Shown here piece after piece: positions 33,628 through 44,869 of a DNA stretch of 48,912 nucleotides. How positions within the stretch are numbered: the stretch's first letter is position 1; each line of letters opens with the position of its first letter. The notes under the pieces were generated by a model. The model was given only the letters and a program-made list of their open reading frames with translations, was not told the DNA's origin and did not search any database. A program made the position numbers and the translations under genes. The DNA comes from Lichenifustis flavocetrariae (GTDB lineage: Bacteria > Pseudomonadota > Alphaproteobacteria > Rhizobiales > Beijerinckiaceae), in assembly GCF_026130545.1 (NCBI RefSeq), contig NZ_JAMOIM010000035.1, positions 1-48,912 of the forward strand, given 5' to 3'.

Positions 33628-36096
33628 ATGGAAACCAAACCCGCCGACGCCCAGGTTGCCGGTTCCGAGAGGGAATCGAAGGCCGAACGCGAGAAGGGAT
33701 CGAAATCGCCGTCGAAGGTCATCGACGCGAACGCGGCTCGGGATGCGCCGAAATCGACCGATCCCGCTGACGTTACTGCCGGCGCCGCTCAACAGGCAGG
33801 GCTGACGAGCGACGAAGCGCGCGCGCGGCTCGACAAATTCGGGTCCAACTCCCTGCCGGACACCGGCGCGCATCCCCTGCGGATGGCGCTGGAGAAGTTC
33901 TTGGCGCCCGTGCCGGGGATGCTGGAAGCGGCGGTCGTCCTGGAGGTGGTTCTCGGCAAGTACGCCGAGGCTGCGATCATCGTCTTCCTCCTCCTGTTCA
34001 ACGCCGCCCTCGGCCTGTTCCAGGAGAGCCGCGCCCAGGCAACCCTAACCGCACTGAAGGCGAAACTGGCGCTGTCCGCGTCGGTGCGACGTGACGGCAA
34101 ATGGAAGACCGTACCCGCCGCGGAGCTGGTCCCCGGCGACTTGGTGAAGCTCTCGCTCGGCGGCGTGGTCGCCGCCGACTTGAAGCTGACGAGCGGGGAG
34201 ATACTGTTGGACCAGTCGATGCTGACCGGCGAATCGGTCCCGATCGAAGGCTCCGCGAACCTCCAGACCTATGCCGGGGCATTGGTTCGGCGCGGTGAGG
34301 CCGAGGGGGTCGTCACGGCCACCGGCGGACGGACCAAGTTCGGCCGGACGGCTGAACTCGTTCGGACCGCCCATGTCGTGAGTTCCCAGCAGAAGGCGGT
34401 CCTGCGCGTCGTGCTCAACCTTGCCGCCGTCAACGGCGTCGTCATCCTGATGCTGGTGGGCTATTCCTGGTTCATCGACATGCCGGTCGGCGAGATCATC
34501 CCGCTCGTCCTCACGGCGATCCTTGCGTCCATCCCGGTCGCGCTGCCCGCCACCTTCACCCTCGCCTCGGCCCTCGGCGCCCGCGCCCTCGCCCAGAAGG
34601 GCGTCCTGCCGACCCGCCTCTCCGCCGTGGACGAGGCGGCATCGATCGTCGTGCTGTGCGCGGACAAGACCGGCACGCTGACGCGCAACGCGTTGAAGGT
34701 CGCGACCGTCCGTCCGGAACCGGGTTTCGACGAGGCGCACGTCCTGGCACTGGCCGCGCTCGCCAGCTCGGACGGCGGAGACGACCCGGTCGACGGGGCC
34801 ATCCGCTCGGCCGCCGCGGGCAAGCCCGTCCCCGACGCGCCGAAGCTGGTCAAGTTCGCCGCGTTCGATCCGGCCAAGAAGATGTCCGAGGCGACGGCGA
34901 CCGGGGCCTCGGGGGACGCGCAACGGATCGTGAAGGGCGCTTTCGTCGTCGTCGTCGCACTGGCCCAGTCCTCACCTGGCGCCGCGGTCGCGGCCAAGGA
35001 ACTCGAAGGCCAGGGTTTCCGGGTCCTGGCGGTCGCGGCCGGGTCCCCCACGGCGATGAAGCTCGCGGGACTGATCGCGTTGAGTGATCCGCCCCGTCAG
35101 GATTCGGCCGGGTTGATCACCGAGTTACACGGCCTCGGCATCCGCACCGTGATGGTGACGGGCGACGCGCCGGCCACGGCGGCCATCGTCGCCAAGGCCG
35201 TGGGACTGGCCGGCCCGATCTGCCCGCCGGAGCCGATCCCCGACGCCGTCCGGCCGGAGCAGTTCGCGGTGTTCGCCGGCGTCCTGCCGGAAGACAAGTA
35301 CAAGCTCGTCAAGGCGTTCCAGACGGGCGGCCATGCCGTCGGGATGTGCGGCGACGGGGCCAACGACGCACCGGCCCTGCGCCAGGCCCAGATGGGCATC
35401 GCGGTCTCGACGGCGACCGACGTCGCCAAGTCGGCCGCCGGCATGGTGCTGACGGAGCCCGGGCTCGGGGGCATCGTCGCCGCGGTCAAGGAAGGGCGGA
35501 CCACGTTCCAGCGGGTCCTCAGCTACACGCTCAACTCCATCACGAAAAAGACGGTGCAGGTGCTGTTCCTGGCGGTCGGCTTGCTCATGACCGGCCACGC
35601 GATCCTGACGCCGATGCTCATGGTCCTCATCATGATCACCGGCGACTTCCTCGGCATGGCGTTGACGACCGACAACGTCCGTCCGTCGCCCGCGCCGAAC
35701 GCGTGGCGGATCGCCCCCCTGACCGTCGCCGGCGTCAGCATGGGGCTCGGCGAGTTGCTCTTCTGCTCGGCCATCCTGGTCTTCGGGTTCTACAGGATGG
35801 GCTTTGCCATCGGCCCGTTGCAGACGCTGGCTTTCGTCGCGATCGTGTTCGGCAACCAGGCGACGACCTACACCAATCGTGAGCGCCGCCACCTGTGGTC
35901 GTCCCGGCCCAGCTCCTGGCTGATCGCGTCGTCGACCGCCGACATCCTGATCGCCTCGACGCTCGCGGTCGGCGGCATCGCGATGGCGGCCCTGCCGCTT
36001 TGGCTGGTCGTTTCCACGCTCGCCGCCGCGGCGGTCTTCGCGGTCCTCCTGGACTTGGTGAAGGTGCCGCTCTTCCGACGTCTCGCGATCACCTAG
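33628..36096 (+). CDS. P3A-type (plasma-membrane) H+-ATPase
   Basis: A 822-residue P-type ATPase of the proton-pumping class found in plants, fungi and some bacteria and archaea. Features are a charged N-terminal leader of about 55 residues; helices 1-2 (APVPGMLEAAVVLEVVLG, AAIIVFLLLFNAALGLFQE); LDQSMLTGESVPI; helix 4 with ASIPVALPATFTLA; DKTGTLT with phosphoacceptor Asp 346; MVTGDAPAT; and CGDGANDAPALRQA. It has no CPC motif, so it is not a heavy-metal pump. It should export protons at the cost of ATP. ATG 33628 gives the usual start; a GTG at 33487 is possible. PPK2 follows 21 bp downstream. Confidence 0.92.
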   Translation: METKPADAQVAGSERESKAEREKGSKSPSKVIDANAARDAPKSTDPADVTAGAAQQAGLTSDEARARLDKFGSNSLPDTGAHPLRMALEKFLAPVPGMLEAAVVLEVVLGKYAEAAIIVFLLLFNAALGLFQESRAQATLTALKAKLALSASVRRDGKWKTVPAAELVPGDLVKLSLGGVVAADLKLTSGEILLDQSMLTGESVPIEGSANLQTYAGALVRRGEAEGVVTATGGRTKFGRTAELVRTAHVVSSQQKAVLRVVLNLAAVNGVVILMLVGYSWFIDMPVGEIIPLVLTAILASIPVALPATFTLASALGARALAQKGVLPTRLSAVDEAASIVVLCADKTGTLTRNALKVATVRPEPGFDEAHVLALAALASSDGGDDPVDGAIRSAAAGKPVPDAPKLVKFAAFDPAKKMSEATATGASGDAQRIVKGAFVVVVALAQSSPGAAVAAKELEGQGFRVLAVAAGSPTAMKLAGLIALSDPPRQDSAGLITELHGLGIRTVMVTGDAPATAAIVAKAVGLAGPICPPEPIPDAVRPEQFAVFAGVLPEDKYKLVKAFQTGGHAVGMCGDGANDAPALRQAQMGIAVSTATDVAKSAAGMVLTEPGLGGIVAAVKEGRTTFQRVLSYTLNSITKKTVQVLFLAVGLLMTGHAILTPMLMVLIMITGDFLGMALTTDNVRPSPAPNAWRIAPLTVAGVSMGLGELLFCSAILVFGFYRMGFAIGPLQTLAFVAIVFGNQATTYTNRERRHLWSSRPSSWLIASSTADILIASTLAVGGIAMAALPLWLVVSTLAAAAVFAVLLDLVKVPLFRRLAIT

Positions 36097-36117
36097 GCCG
36101 GATCAGGAGTGCATCGA

Positions 36118-37011
36118 ATGGCGACGAAGATCGATTCCAAGGACTTTCGCGTGCGCGAGGACGACGAGGTCGATCTCGAGAAGTGGCCCACGCGCGTCGA
36201 ACCCGTCTACCGGTCGAAGGAGCAATACCAGTCGATGCTCACGGACCATGTCGGCCGCCTCAGTGATCAGCAGCAGCTCCTCTACGCTTCGGATCGGCAT
36301 TCCGTCCTGCTGATCTTCCAGGCCATGGACGCCGCGGGGAAGGACGGCGCGATCAGGCACGTGATGTCCGGCGTCAATCCGCAGGGTTGCCAGGTCTTCA
36401 GCTTCAAGCACCCGAGCGCCGCGGAGTTGCAGCACGATTTCCTCTGGCGCACCACCCGTGACCTGCCGGAGCGCGGGCGGATCGGGATCTTCAATCGGTC
36501 GTACTACGAAGAGGTTCTGATCGTCCGCGTCCATCGGGAAATCCTCCTGGGCGAAGGTGTTCCCGACGCGCCGCGCCACGACAAGGAACTTTGGCACGAT
36601 CGTTATCGGTCGATCCGCAACCAGGAGCGGCACCTCCACGCCAACGGCACCCGCATCGTCAAGTTGTTCCTTCATATGTCAAAAGAGGAGCAGCGGAAGC
36701 GCTTCCTCGCTCGCATCGACCAGCCGGACAAGAACTGGAAGTTCAGCGATGCCGACGTGAAGGAGCGCGAGTCATGGAAGCGTTACATGACGGCCTATGA
36801 GGAGTGCCTGGGCAAGACGAGTACGGGCGACTCCCCTTGGTACGTCGTGCCCGCCGACGACAAGGAAAACGCGAGACTCATCGTGTCACAGATCGTCCTC
36901 GACACGTTCGAGGAGTTGAAGATGTCTTTCCCGAAAACCAGCGAGGAGCGACGCCTTGAATTGCTGTCAATGCGCAATCGGTTGGAGCCTGAAACCAGGA
37001 GGCCGGCATGA
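36118..37011 (+). CDS. ppk2: Polyphosphate kinase 2 (PPK2)
   Basis: A 297-residue PPK2: Walker A in [16 protein letters not shown] (about 68-83), Walker B-like [21 protein letters not shown], lid Arg residues in [21 protein letters not shown], and [16 protein letters not shown]. It moves phosphate between polyphosphate and nucleoside diphosphates. ATG 36118 is preferred over GTG 36109 because CAGGAG is 8 nt upstream of it. It follows the H+-ATPase gene by 21 bp and so could supply ATP for the pump from polyphosphate; this link is inferred. Confidence 0.92.
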   Translation: MATKIDSKDFRVREDDEVDLEKWPTRVEPVYRSKEQYQSMLTDHVGRLSDQQQLLYASDRHSVLLIFQAMDAAGKDGAIRHVMSGVNPQGCQVFSFKHPSAAELQHDFLWRTTRDLPERGRIGIFNRSYYEEVLIVRVHREILLGEGVPDAPRHDKELWHDRYRSIRNQERHLHANGTRIVKLFLHMSKEEQRKRFLARIDQPDKNWKFSDADVKERESWKRYMTAYEECLGKTSTGDSPWYVVPADDKENARLIVSQIVLDTFEELKMSFPKTSEERRLELLSMRNRLEPETRRPA

Positions 37012-37222
37012 TCGTGACTAGGGTTGCGCGGCAGAACCATTGCGCCAGTGTTCTCCCGAAGCACGCTTTCGAGCGTCGGCGTAGCCCCGGCACCTGAAAG
37101 GTCATCTCACGGTCAATGCCGAGGTTGGCAATGGCTTGCTCTCGTTCACGAAGATCTGTTCGCGTCAGATGACTGCGCCGCGCGCAGTGCGCCGCCGCAG
37201 CCGCATCCGCATCGACAAGGGC

Positions 37223-37982
37223 TCAGTGCCGTTCGGCGGTCCTTTCCAGGTGGCCGCCGAACCCGAAGCGGAGCGCCGACAGGACACGGTCGGCGTAGTC
37301 GGCCTGGCCTCGGGAGCCGAAGCGGGCGAACAGGGCGGCCGATATCACCGGCGCCGGCACGTTCTCGTCGATGGCCGCCTGGAGGGTCCACCGCCCTTCG
37401 CCGGAGTCCGACACCCGGCCGGCGTAGCCATCCAGCCCCGGGCTTTCCCTCATGGCTGCCGCGGCGAAGTCCGGCAGCCATGACGAGACGACGCTGCCGC
37501 GCCGCAACATCTCGGCGACCTGCGGTACGTCGATGTCGTATTTGTAGAGTTCGGGATTGCGTAGCGGCGTCGTCTCCGCATCGGCCGCCGCCGGGGCGAG
37601 GAGCCCGGCGTTAACGTGCATGAGGATGTCCAAGCCTTCCGCGTAGGAGGCCATCATCCCGTATTCGATACCGTTGTGGACCATTTTCACGAAATGCCCG
37701 GCGCCGATCGGCCGCAATGGAAGTAGCCCATCTCCGCGTTGGTCGGTTCGCCGGTGGCCCCGGCGGTTCGCGCCGCGGCGTCGACGCCGGGCGCCAATGC
37801 ACGAAAGATCGGATCGAGCCGTTGCACGATAGCCGTATCGCCGCCGATCATGGCAGAAACCACGCTCCAGCCCCCAGACTCCGCCGCTCACGCCGACGTC
37901 GACGTGTGCAAGTTCTTCGCGCGCAGCTCGCCGGATATCGTCGTGGTAGTAGGAATTGCCGCCGTCGAGCACGACGTCACCC
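37223..37982 (-). pseudogene. gnd: 6-phosphogluconate dehydrogenase, N-truncated with two frameshifts
   Basis: The sequence starts at GDVVLDGGNSYYHDDIRRA, already beyond the NADP-binding Rossmann domain; about 75 N-terminal residues are absent and a stop lies just upstream. SGGVWGLERGF is in frame, then one extra C near 37850 shifts the frame. Segment MIGGDTAIVQRLDPIFRALA ... TNAEMGYFHCG is in the second frame. A missing C near 37713 restores the first frame at IGAGHFVKMVHNGIEYGMM, with the catalytic Lys. The C-terminus to 37223 appears complete. This is a broken gene of the decarboxylating GndA/YqeC-like type. Confidence 0.82.
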
Positions 37983-38034
37983 GATTAAAGAAGGGGCGTC
38001 AGCGTCGAGATCACCGAGTCCACACTCGGATCCC

Positions 38035-38928
38035 TCATGCAACGGCTTTCAAGGGCGGCGAGATCGACGGGTTTGGAGCGGCCAAACCGGCCAACACCAA
38101 CGCGGAAGCCGGGTTCATCGCTTCCACCATCGACGTCGGGATAAGGATGGTCGACCCCCTCTCCTTGGTCGTCTCGTAGATGATGTTCATCGCTCGCAGC
38201 TGCAGGGCGATCGGGTACTCGGCGTAGGTCTTCGCGGCCGCGACAAACCGGCTGGCGACCTCGTCCTCGGCTGATCCAAGGATGATACGGGCTTGCTTCT
38301 CCCGCTCCGCCTGCGCTTGGCGCGACATCGCATCCTGAAGCGCCACGGGGATCGCCACGTCGCGCACCTCGACCGAGGTCACCGAGATGCCCCAGGCCGA
38401 TGTCTTCGCGCCGATTTCGGCTCTGAGCTGTTCGTCGGCCGCCTTCCTGTCGGACAGCAATGCGGCCAGCATCGAGGAGCCGATCATCTCGCGGAGCGAG
38501 GTCTGCGCTACCCGATCGATCGCTTGACGATAATCCGTGATCTTCAAAGCGGCTGCCTCCGCGTCGTGCACGTGCCAGAAGATGATGGCGTCCACGTTGA
38601 CCGGCACCGTGTCCTTGGTCAGCGCCTGCTCGGCGTTGAAGGCCGTCGTCTGGATCCGTTCGTCGATGACGGCGATGACCCGGTCGAACACGGGAATGAT
38701 CAGGAACAAGCCGGGCCCGCGGACGCCCTGGAGCTTGCCCGCTCGAAGGATCACGAACTTCTCCCAGGAATTGGCAACCTTGAGCGAGAGGGCGACGAGC
38801 ACGGCTGCAACGAAGAACAGGATGGCCAGGGGTACGGCGAACCAGCTGAACGACAACGTGCCGAATCCGGCAAGCGCCAATCCGCAAAGGAAGAGGATCG
38901 TTGCCAGCAGCGATGTGATCGGGTTCAT
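38035..38928 (-). CDS. Slipin / stomatin-like SPFH membrane protein
   Basis: A 297-residue SPFH protein. Two N-terminal hydrophobic segments (about 6-25 and 29-48) are followed by the SPFH domain (WEKFVILRAGKLQGVRGPGLFLIIPVFD, DERIQTTAFNAEQALTKDTVPVNVDAI). A coiled region rich in Gln and Glu (about 205-240) and the usual C-terminal hydrophobic tail follow. It is close to slipin-1. It probably forms membrane microdomain oligomers. ATG 38928 has AGGAGCCGTCGC. It lies upstream of the broken gnd on the same strand; a NfeD partner is not present in the window. Confidence 0.9.
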   Translation of the reverse strand: MNPITSLLATILFLCGLALAGFGTLSFSWFAVPLAILFFVAAVLVALSLKVANSWEKFVILRAGKLQGVRGPGLFLIIPVFDRVIAVIDERIQTTAFNAEQALTKDTVPVNVDAIIFWHVHDAEAAALKITDYRQAIDRVAQTSLREMIGSSMLAALLSDRKAADEQLRAEIGAKTSAWGISVTSVEVRDVAIPVALQDAMSRQAQAEREKQARIILGSAEDEVASRFVAAAKTYAEYPIALQLRAMNIIYETTKERGSTILIPTSMVEAMNPASALVLAGLAAPNPSISPPLKAVA

Positions 38929-39039
38929 GCGACGGCTCCTGGACGCTCGAACTTCATGCCCCAATTGAGACATATCCGGGTGAACGCGCAGGTGACCGTT
39001 GCCGACGTGCCTGATTTCGCGTTTGGACTATTCGTTTCC

Positions 39040-39298
39040 GCATTCGACCGATCATGGCGTGCTGCACGAATTGAAGGAGCCCGGTGAGGGCGGCCGTGGC
39101 CGTGCCGGTCAGGATGCCCGTGAGCACCACCGCCAGCCAGAACGCGGCGGCACCGGCTTGGCGCAACGACGTGGGGACTTCCTCGCGGATGGGTGAACGA
39201 TTCAAGGGCCCGCACGATTCCTGGCGAGGAGAGAGCGACACGCCCCTGATCAGGCGCCGATCACGCTCCGCCGAGTCAAGTGCGGCGTCGACCGTCAA
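39040..39298 (-). pseudogene. N-terminal fragment of a ClC-type chloride channel
   Basis: The minus strand reads AERDRRLIRGVSLSPRQESC, then EEVPTSLRQAGAAAFWLAVV and LTGILTGTATAALTGLLQFVQHAMIG, the cytosolic leader and first helix of ClC-family antiporter-like proteins. The frame then runs into the repeat-like sequence at 39033-39052 and no further ClC sequence follows. Around 350 residues are missing. The 39299-39582 stretch to the copA2 stop holds nothing I recognise. Confidence 0.6.
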
Positions 39299-39582
39299 TC
39301 TCGATGGTCGTCAGACCTGGTTTCCAGCCTCCAAGGAAACCGCGTGATCGCGACGCGCGGGGACCTTGCTTGGATCAGGGCTTGCATCGACCACGGCCCG
39401 CTTTGCAGCCCGCGACCGCGAGGCACGTCGATCCGGGATCCGTCGACGATGGCGGCAAGCCGTTCTCGACGACACAGAGCCTTCGGCTTCCCGTCCTGGC
39501 TGATGGACTTCGCGCCGGCTTCAATCCAGATCGGACGAAGTACCAGGACCTGCTCCAATGCCTGACCTTTGCATAAGGCCCT

Positions 39583-41945
39583 TCAACCCAGGCGCGCGGA
39601 TCTAAGCCGTAACGCGTTCCCGATGACAGACACGGAGCTGAGCGACATCGCAAGCGCGGCCACGATGGGGCTGAGCAGGATTCCGAAGGCCGGGTAAAGC
39701 ACGCCGGCCGCCACCGGGATGCCGATCGCATTGTAGGCGAAGGCGAACATTAGGTTCTGGCGGATGTTGCTCATCGTCATCCGGCTGAGCGCGACCGCTC
39801 GCGCGATGCCGGCGAGGTCGCCCTTGACCAGCGTGATTCCGGCGTTCTGGATGGCGACCTCGGTGCCGGTCCCCATGGCGATCCCGACATCGGCCTCGGC
39901 AAGGGCCGGGGCGTCGTTGACGCCGTCGCCGGCCATGGCCACCACCCGGCCTTCCGCCTTGAGCTTGCGGATAGCGTCGTGCTTGCCCTCGGGCAGGACA
40001 TCGCCCTGAACCTCCTTGATGCCGAGCAGCCGCCCGATCGCCTGGGCCGTCGCGACATTGTCGCCCGTCAGCATGAGGATCCTGATGCCGTCCGCGCGCA
40101 AGGCGTCGAGCGCGGCGGCGGTGCTCGACTTGACCGGATCGGCGATGGCGATCACCGCCCCGGCCCTCCCGTCCACGGCCATGAAGAGGGCTGTCGCTCC
40201 GTCGCGGCGCAGTTCCCCCGCCCGTGCGGTGGACGGGCCGAGGTCGGCCCCGGCGTCCCGCATCATGGCCTCGTTGCCCAGCGCAACCGAGCGTGGGCCG
40301 ACCTTGCCCGTGACCCCTTGCCCATGACGGAGGCGAAGTCGGTGGGGTCCTGGACCGTGATGCCCTTGTCGCGCGCCGCCGCGACGATGGCGGCGGCGAG
40401 CGGATGCTCGCTCGACCGCTCCAGGCTCGCCGCCAGGGCGAGCACGTCTGTCTCCGACAGGCCTTCGGCAGGCACGATCGCGGTGACCTTGGGCTTGCCC
40501 TCCGTCAGCGTGCCGGTCTTGTCCACCACCAGTGTGTCGACCTTCTCCATGCGCTCCAACGCCTCGGCTGACTTGATCAAGATTCCCGCGCCCGCCGCCT
40601 TGCCGACGCCGACCCCGATGCTCATCGGCGTGGCCAGCCCGAGCGCGCAGGGGCACGCGATGATCAGGACGGACACGGTCGCGATCAGCCCGTAGGACAG
40701 CGACGGCGGGGGTCCCCAGGCGGCCCAGGCCACGAAGGTCATGACGGCGATCCCAAGCACTGCGGGAACGAAGTAGCCGGCGACGGTGTCGGCCACGCGT
40801 TGGATCGGGGCCCGGCTCCTCTGCGCCTCGGACACCATCTGGACGATGCGCGCCAGCATCGTGTTGGACCCGACCTTGTCGGCTCGCATGACAAGGGCGC
40901 CGGTGCCGTTCACGGTGCCGCCGATCAGCTTGTCGCCGGCACCCTTGGCGGCCGGCATAGACTCGCCGGTCACCATCGATTCGTCGACGGCGCTGCGGCC
41001 GTCGAGCACGACGCCGTCGACCGGCACGCCGCTGCCAGGGCGTACGCGCAACGAGTCACCGACCCGGACTTCCGCCAGCGGCACCTCCTCGTCGGTCCCG
41101 CCCTTTCCCACGCGCCAAGCCGTGTTGGGCGCGAGTTTGAGCAAGGCGCGGATCGCACCGCCGGTCTGGTCGCGGGCGCGCAGCTCCAGCACCTGGCCCA
41201 GCAGCACCAGGACGACAATGACAGCCGCCGGCTCGAAGTAGACGGCGACCATGCCGCCCATCTCATGGAAGCCGGCCGGGAAGAGGCCCGGCACGAAGGT
41301 CGCGACGAGGCTGTAAAGGTAGGCAGCGCCGGTTCCGAGCGAGATCAGACTGAACATGTTCAGGCTGCGGTGGAGCACGGACGCCCAGCCGCGCTCGAAG
41401 AAAGGCCAGCCGGCCCACAAGACGACCGGCGTCGACAGGACGAACTGGATCCAGGTCGAGACATGCGGCGGGACGAGCTTGTCGAGGCCCAGGGCCGGGA
41501 CGTGGCTCCCCATTTCCAGGACGAAGATCGGCAGAGTCAGGGCGAGGCCGATCCAGAAGCGACGGGTCATGTCCGCCAATTCATGGTTGGGCGGCGCCTC
41601 CGCCGTGACCGTCAGCGGCTCTAGGGCCATGCCGCAGATGGGGCAGCTTCCCGGCCCCTCCTGCCGGATCTGCGGGTGCATCGGACAGGTGTAGATCGTG
41701 CCGGCCGGTGAGGTAGACGCGCGGCGTTTCTCGGTACGGATGTATTTGGCCGGCTCGGCCAGGAACTTGGTCCGGCACCCGGCCGAGCAGAAGAAGTGCG
41801 TCCTACCCGCTCGCTCGGCCTTGTAGGCGGTCTTCAATGGATCGACCGACATCCCGCAGACCGGGTCCTTGGCCGTCGCAACCGATGACGTGGCCGTACT
41901 ACCTCGATCGGCAAGGCCGCGGGATTCGTGAGCCGACGCATCCAT
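39583..41945 (-). pseudogene. copA: Second copA (Cu+ P1B-ATPase), one frameshift
   Basis: By eye the core is about 90% or more identical to the copA protein at 3360-5984, including CPC, DKTGTLTEG, SEHPLA and GDGVNDAP. The N-terminus is shorter: one YHS-like domain (KDPVCGMSVDP, FCSAGCR) and the CPMHP/CPICGM domain. One base is lost near 40315: GKGS is read where GKGVTGK is expected. The reading therefore ends near 40263 after about 560 residues; the last 220 residues continue in the other frame to 39583. As sequenced it lacks the hinge part of the ATP-binding domain and the last helices. ATG 41945 has AAGGA. If the indel is an error this is an active second pump. Confidence 0.85.
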
Positions 41946-42086
41946 GACGATGAGTCCTTCCTTGCCGGCCTCGCACCTTACCTCATGCCGAGGCAAAGCA
42001 ATCCCCGGAGGGCCTCGGGACTCGGATCGTCCTGCTCCAGCATAGGCTGATCACGATAGGCGACGATCCGCTTCGGCAGATAGGTT

Positions 42087-42124
42087 CCGTTTCCGAATAG
42101 CCGCTACCCGAGATCGCTCAGTGC
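42087..42124 (+). repeat. 38-bp intergenic repeat, class B copy 2
   Basis: Begins CCGTTTCCGAATAGCCGC; 34 of 38 bases match 30913-30950. Confidence 0.88.
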
Positions 42125-42232
42125 ATTCCACGTCGGACGAGCCCATGCCGCGGTTCCAACAAGGCTGGAACGGGAAGCCGAGGTCCCGTCCAACACCCCG
42201 ACAACGGAGTTTCGTCACCGCGGATGCGCGAA

Positions 42233-42253
42233 GCGTTTTCGCATTCCCGGTCA
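42233..42253 (+). repeat. Intergenic repeat, class A copy
   Basis: GCGTTTTCGCATTCCCGGTC, then A; shared with 24013-24033 (one mismatch at the first base) and 24996-25014. Confidence 0.8.
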
Positions 42254-42328
42254 CCGACTTTGCTGCTCACGTCGGGGTCGCAGACACCGTACGCTACGAA
42301 TTCTCCGACGCATATGTGGGCTGTCTGA

Positions 42329-44279
<1,951 letters not shown>

Positions 44280-44283
<4 letters not shown>

Positions 44284-44573
44284 CGGCGTCGAACCACGAC
44301 CCGGTCGATGATGACCAGCTCCTCGGCAGCGTCAGGCTGCGCGGCACGCGGCACCGGGCCTGGCTGCGCGACGGCGAGCCCTCCGTCGCCCGCCGCCTGG
44401 CCCAGATCGGCGTTCTCGGCTGGATCGTCGTGGTGCCCATGCTGCTCGGCGTCTTCGCCGGACGCTGGCTCGACCGGACCTTCGACTCCGGTCTGTTCTG
44501 CACCGCTCCGCTGCTGATGCTGGGGGCCGCGCTCGGTTGCTGGTCGGCCTGGAAGTGGACGCAGGCCGCATGA
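44280..44573 (+). CDS. atpQ: N-ATPase AtpQ, AtpI-like membrane protein
   Basis: 97 residues: a hydrophilic N-terminus then two helices (IGVLGWIVVVPMLLGVFAG and FCTAPLLMLGAALGCWSAW). It resembles the AtpI-related AtpQ of N-ATPase operons, possibly an assembly factor. ATG 44280 overlaps the atpC stop; TGA 44571 overlaps the atpR ATG. Confidence 0.88.
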
Positions 44574-44869
44574 GCGCCTGGGCGTTCCACGGCTGGCCGT
44601 CCGTGGCCGCGAGCCTCGCGGCCTATTTCGCCGGGGGGCTCGCGCTCGGCGGCGTGCATTTCGGCGGCCTCTGGTGGACCGCCCGACTTTTCGCGGGGGG
44701 CGACCGACTGTTGTTGGCCTTGGGCGTCATGCTGGGTCGCATCGTCCTCCTGGGCGGGCTGCTGACGCTGGTCAGCTTCGCCGGCGCACCGCCGCTGCTC
44801 GCGGCCGCGGCCGGCGTTCTCCTGGCCCGTCCGGTCGTGACGCGCCGCATCCGCCGGGTGGTCGCATGA
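44570..44869 (+). CDS. atpR: N-ATPase AtpR membrane protein
   Basis: A 99-residue protein with three hydrophobic segments (VAASLAAYFAGGLALGGVHF, LLLALGVMLGRIVLLGGLLTL and PLLAAAAGVLLARPVV). AtpR is found only in N-ATPase operons; it carries membrane Arg residues that have been proposed to contact c-subunit carboxylates. An Arg is present inside helix 2 (LGRIVLL). It has ATGA overlaps with both neighbours. Confidence 0.88.
   Translation: MSAWAFHGWPSVAASLAAYFAGGLALGGVHFGGLWWTARLFAGGDRLLLALGVMLGRIVLLGGLLTLVSFAGAPPLLAAAAGVLLARPVVTRRIRRVVA

Noticed and set aside
41946-42005. CueR-type promoter upstream of the second copA
   Set aside because: TTGCCT and a partial dyad are present, but the -10 and dyad arms do not match well enough to list as a site.
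16934-42253. CRISPR array or regularly spaced repeats
   Set aside because: Repeat copies are kilobases apart in both orientations, with no spacer regularity and no cas genes.
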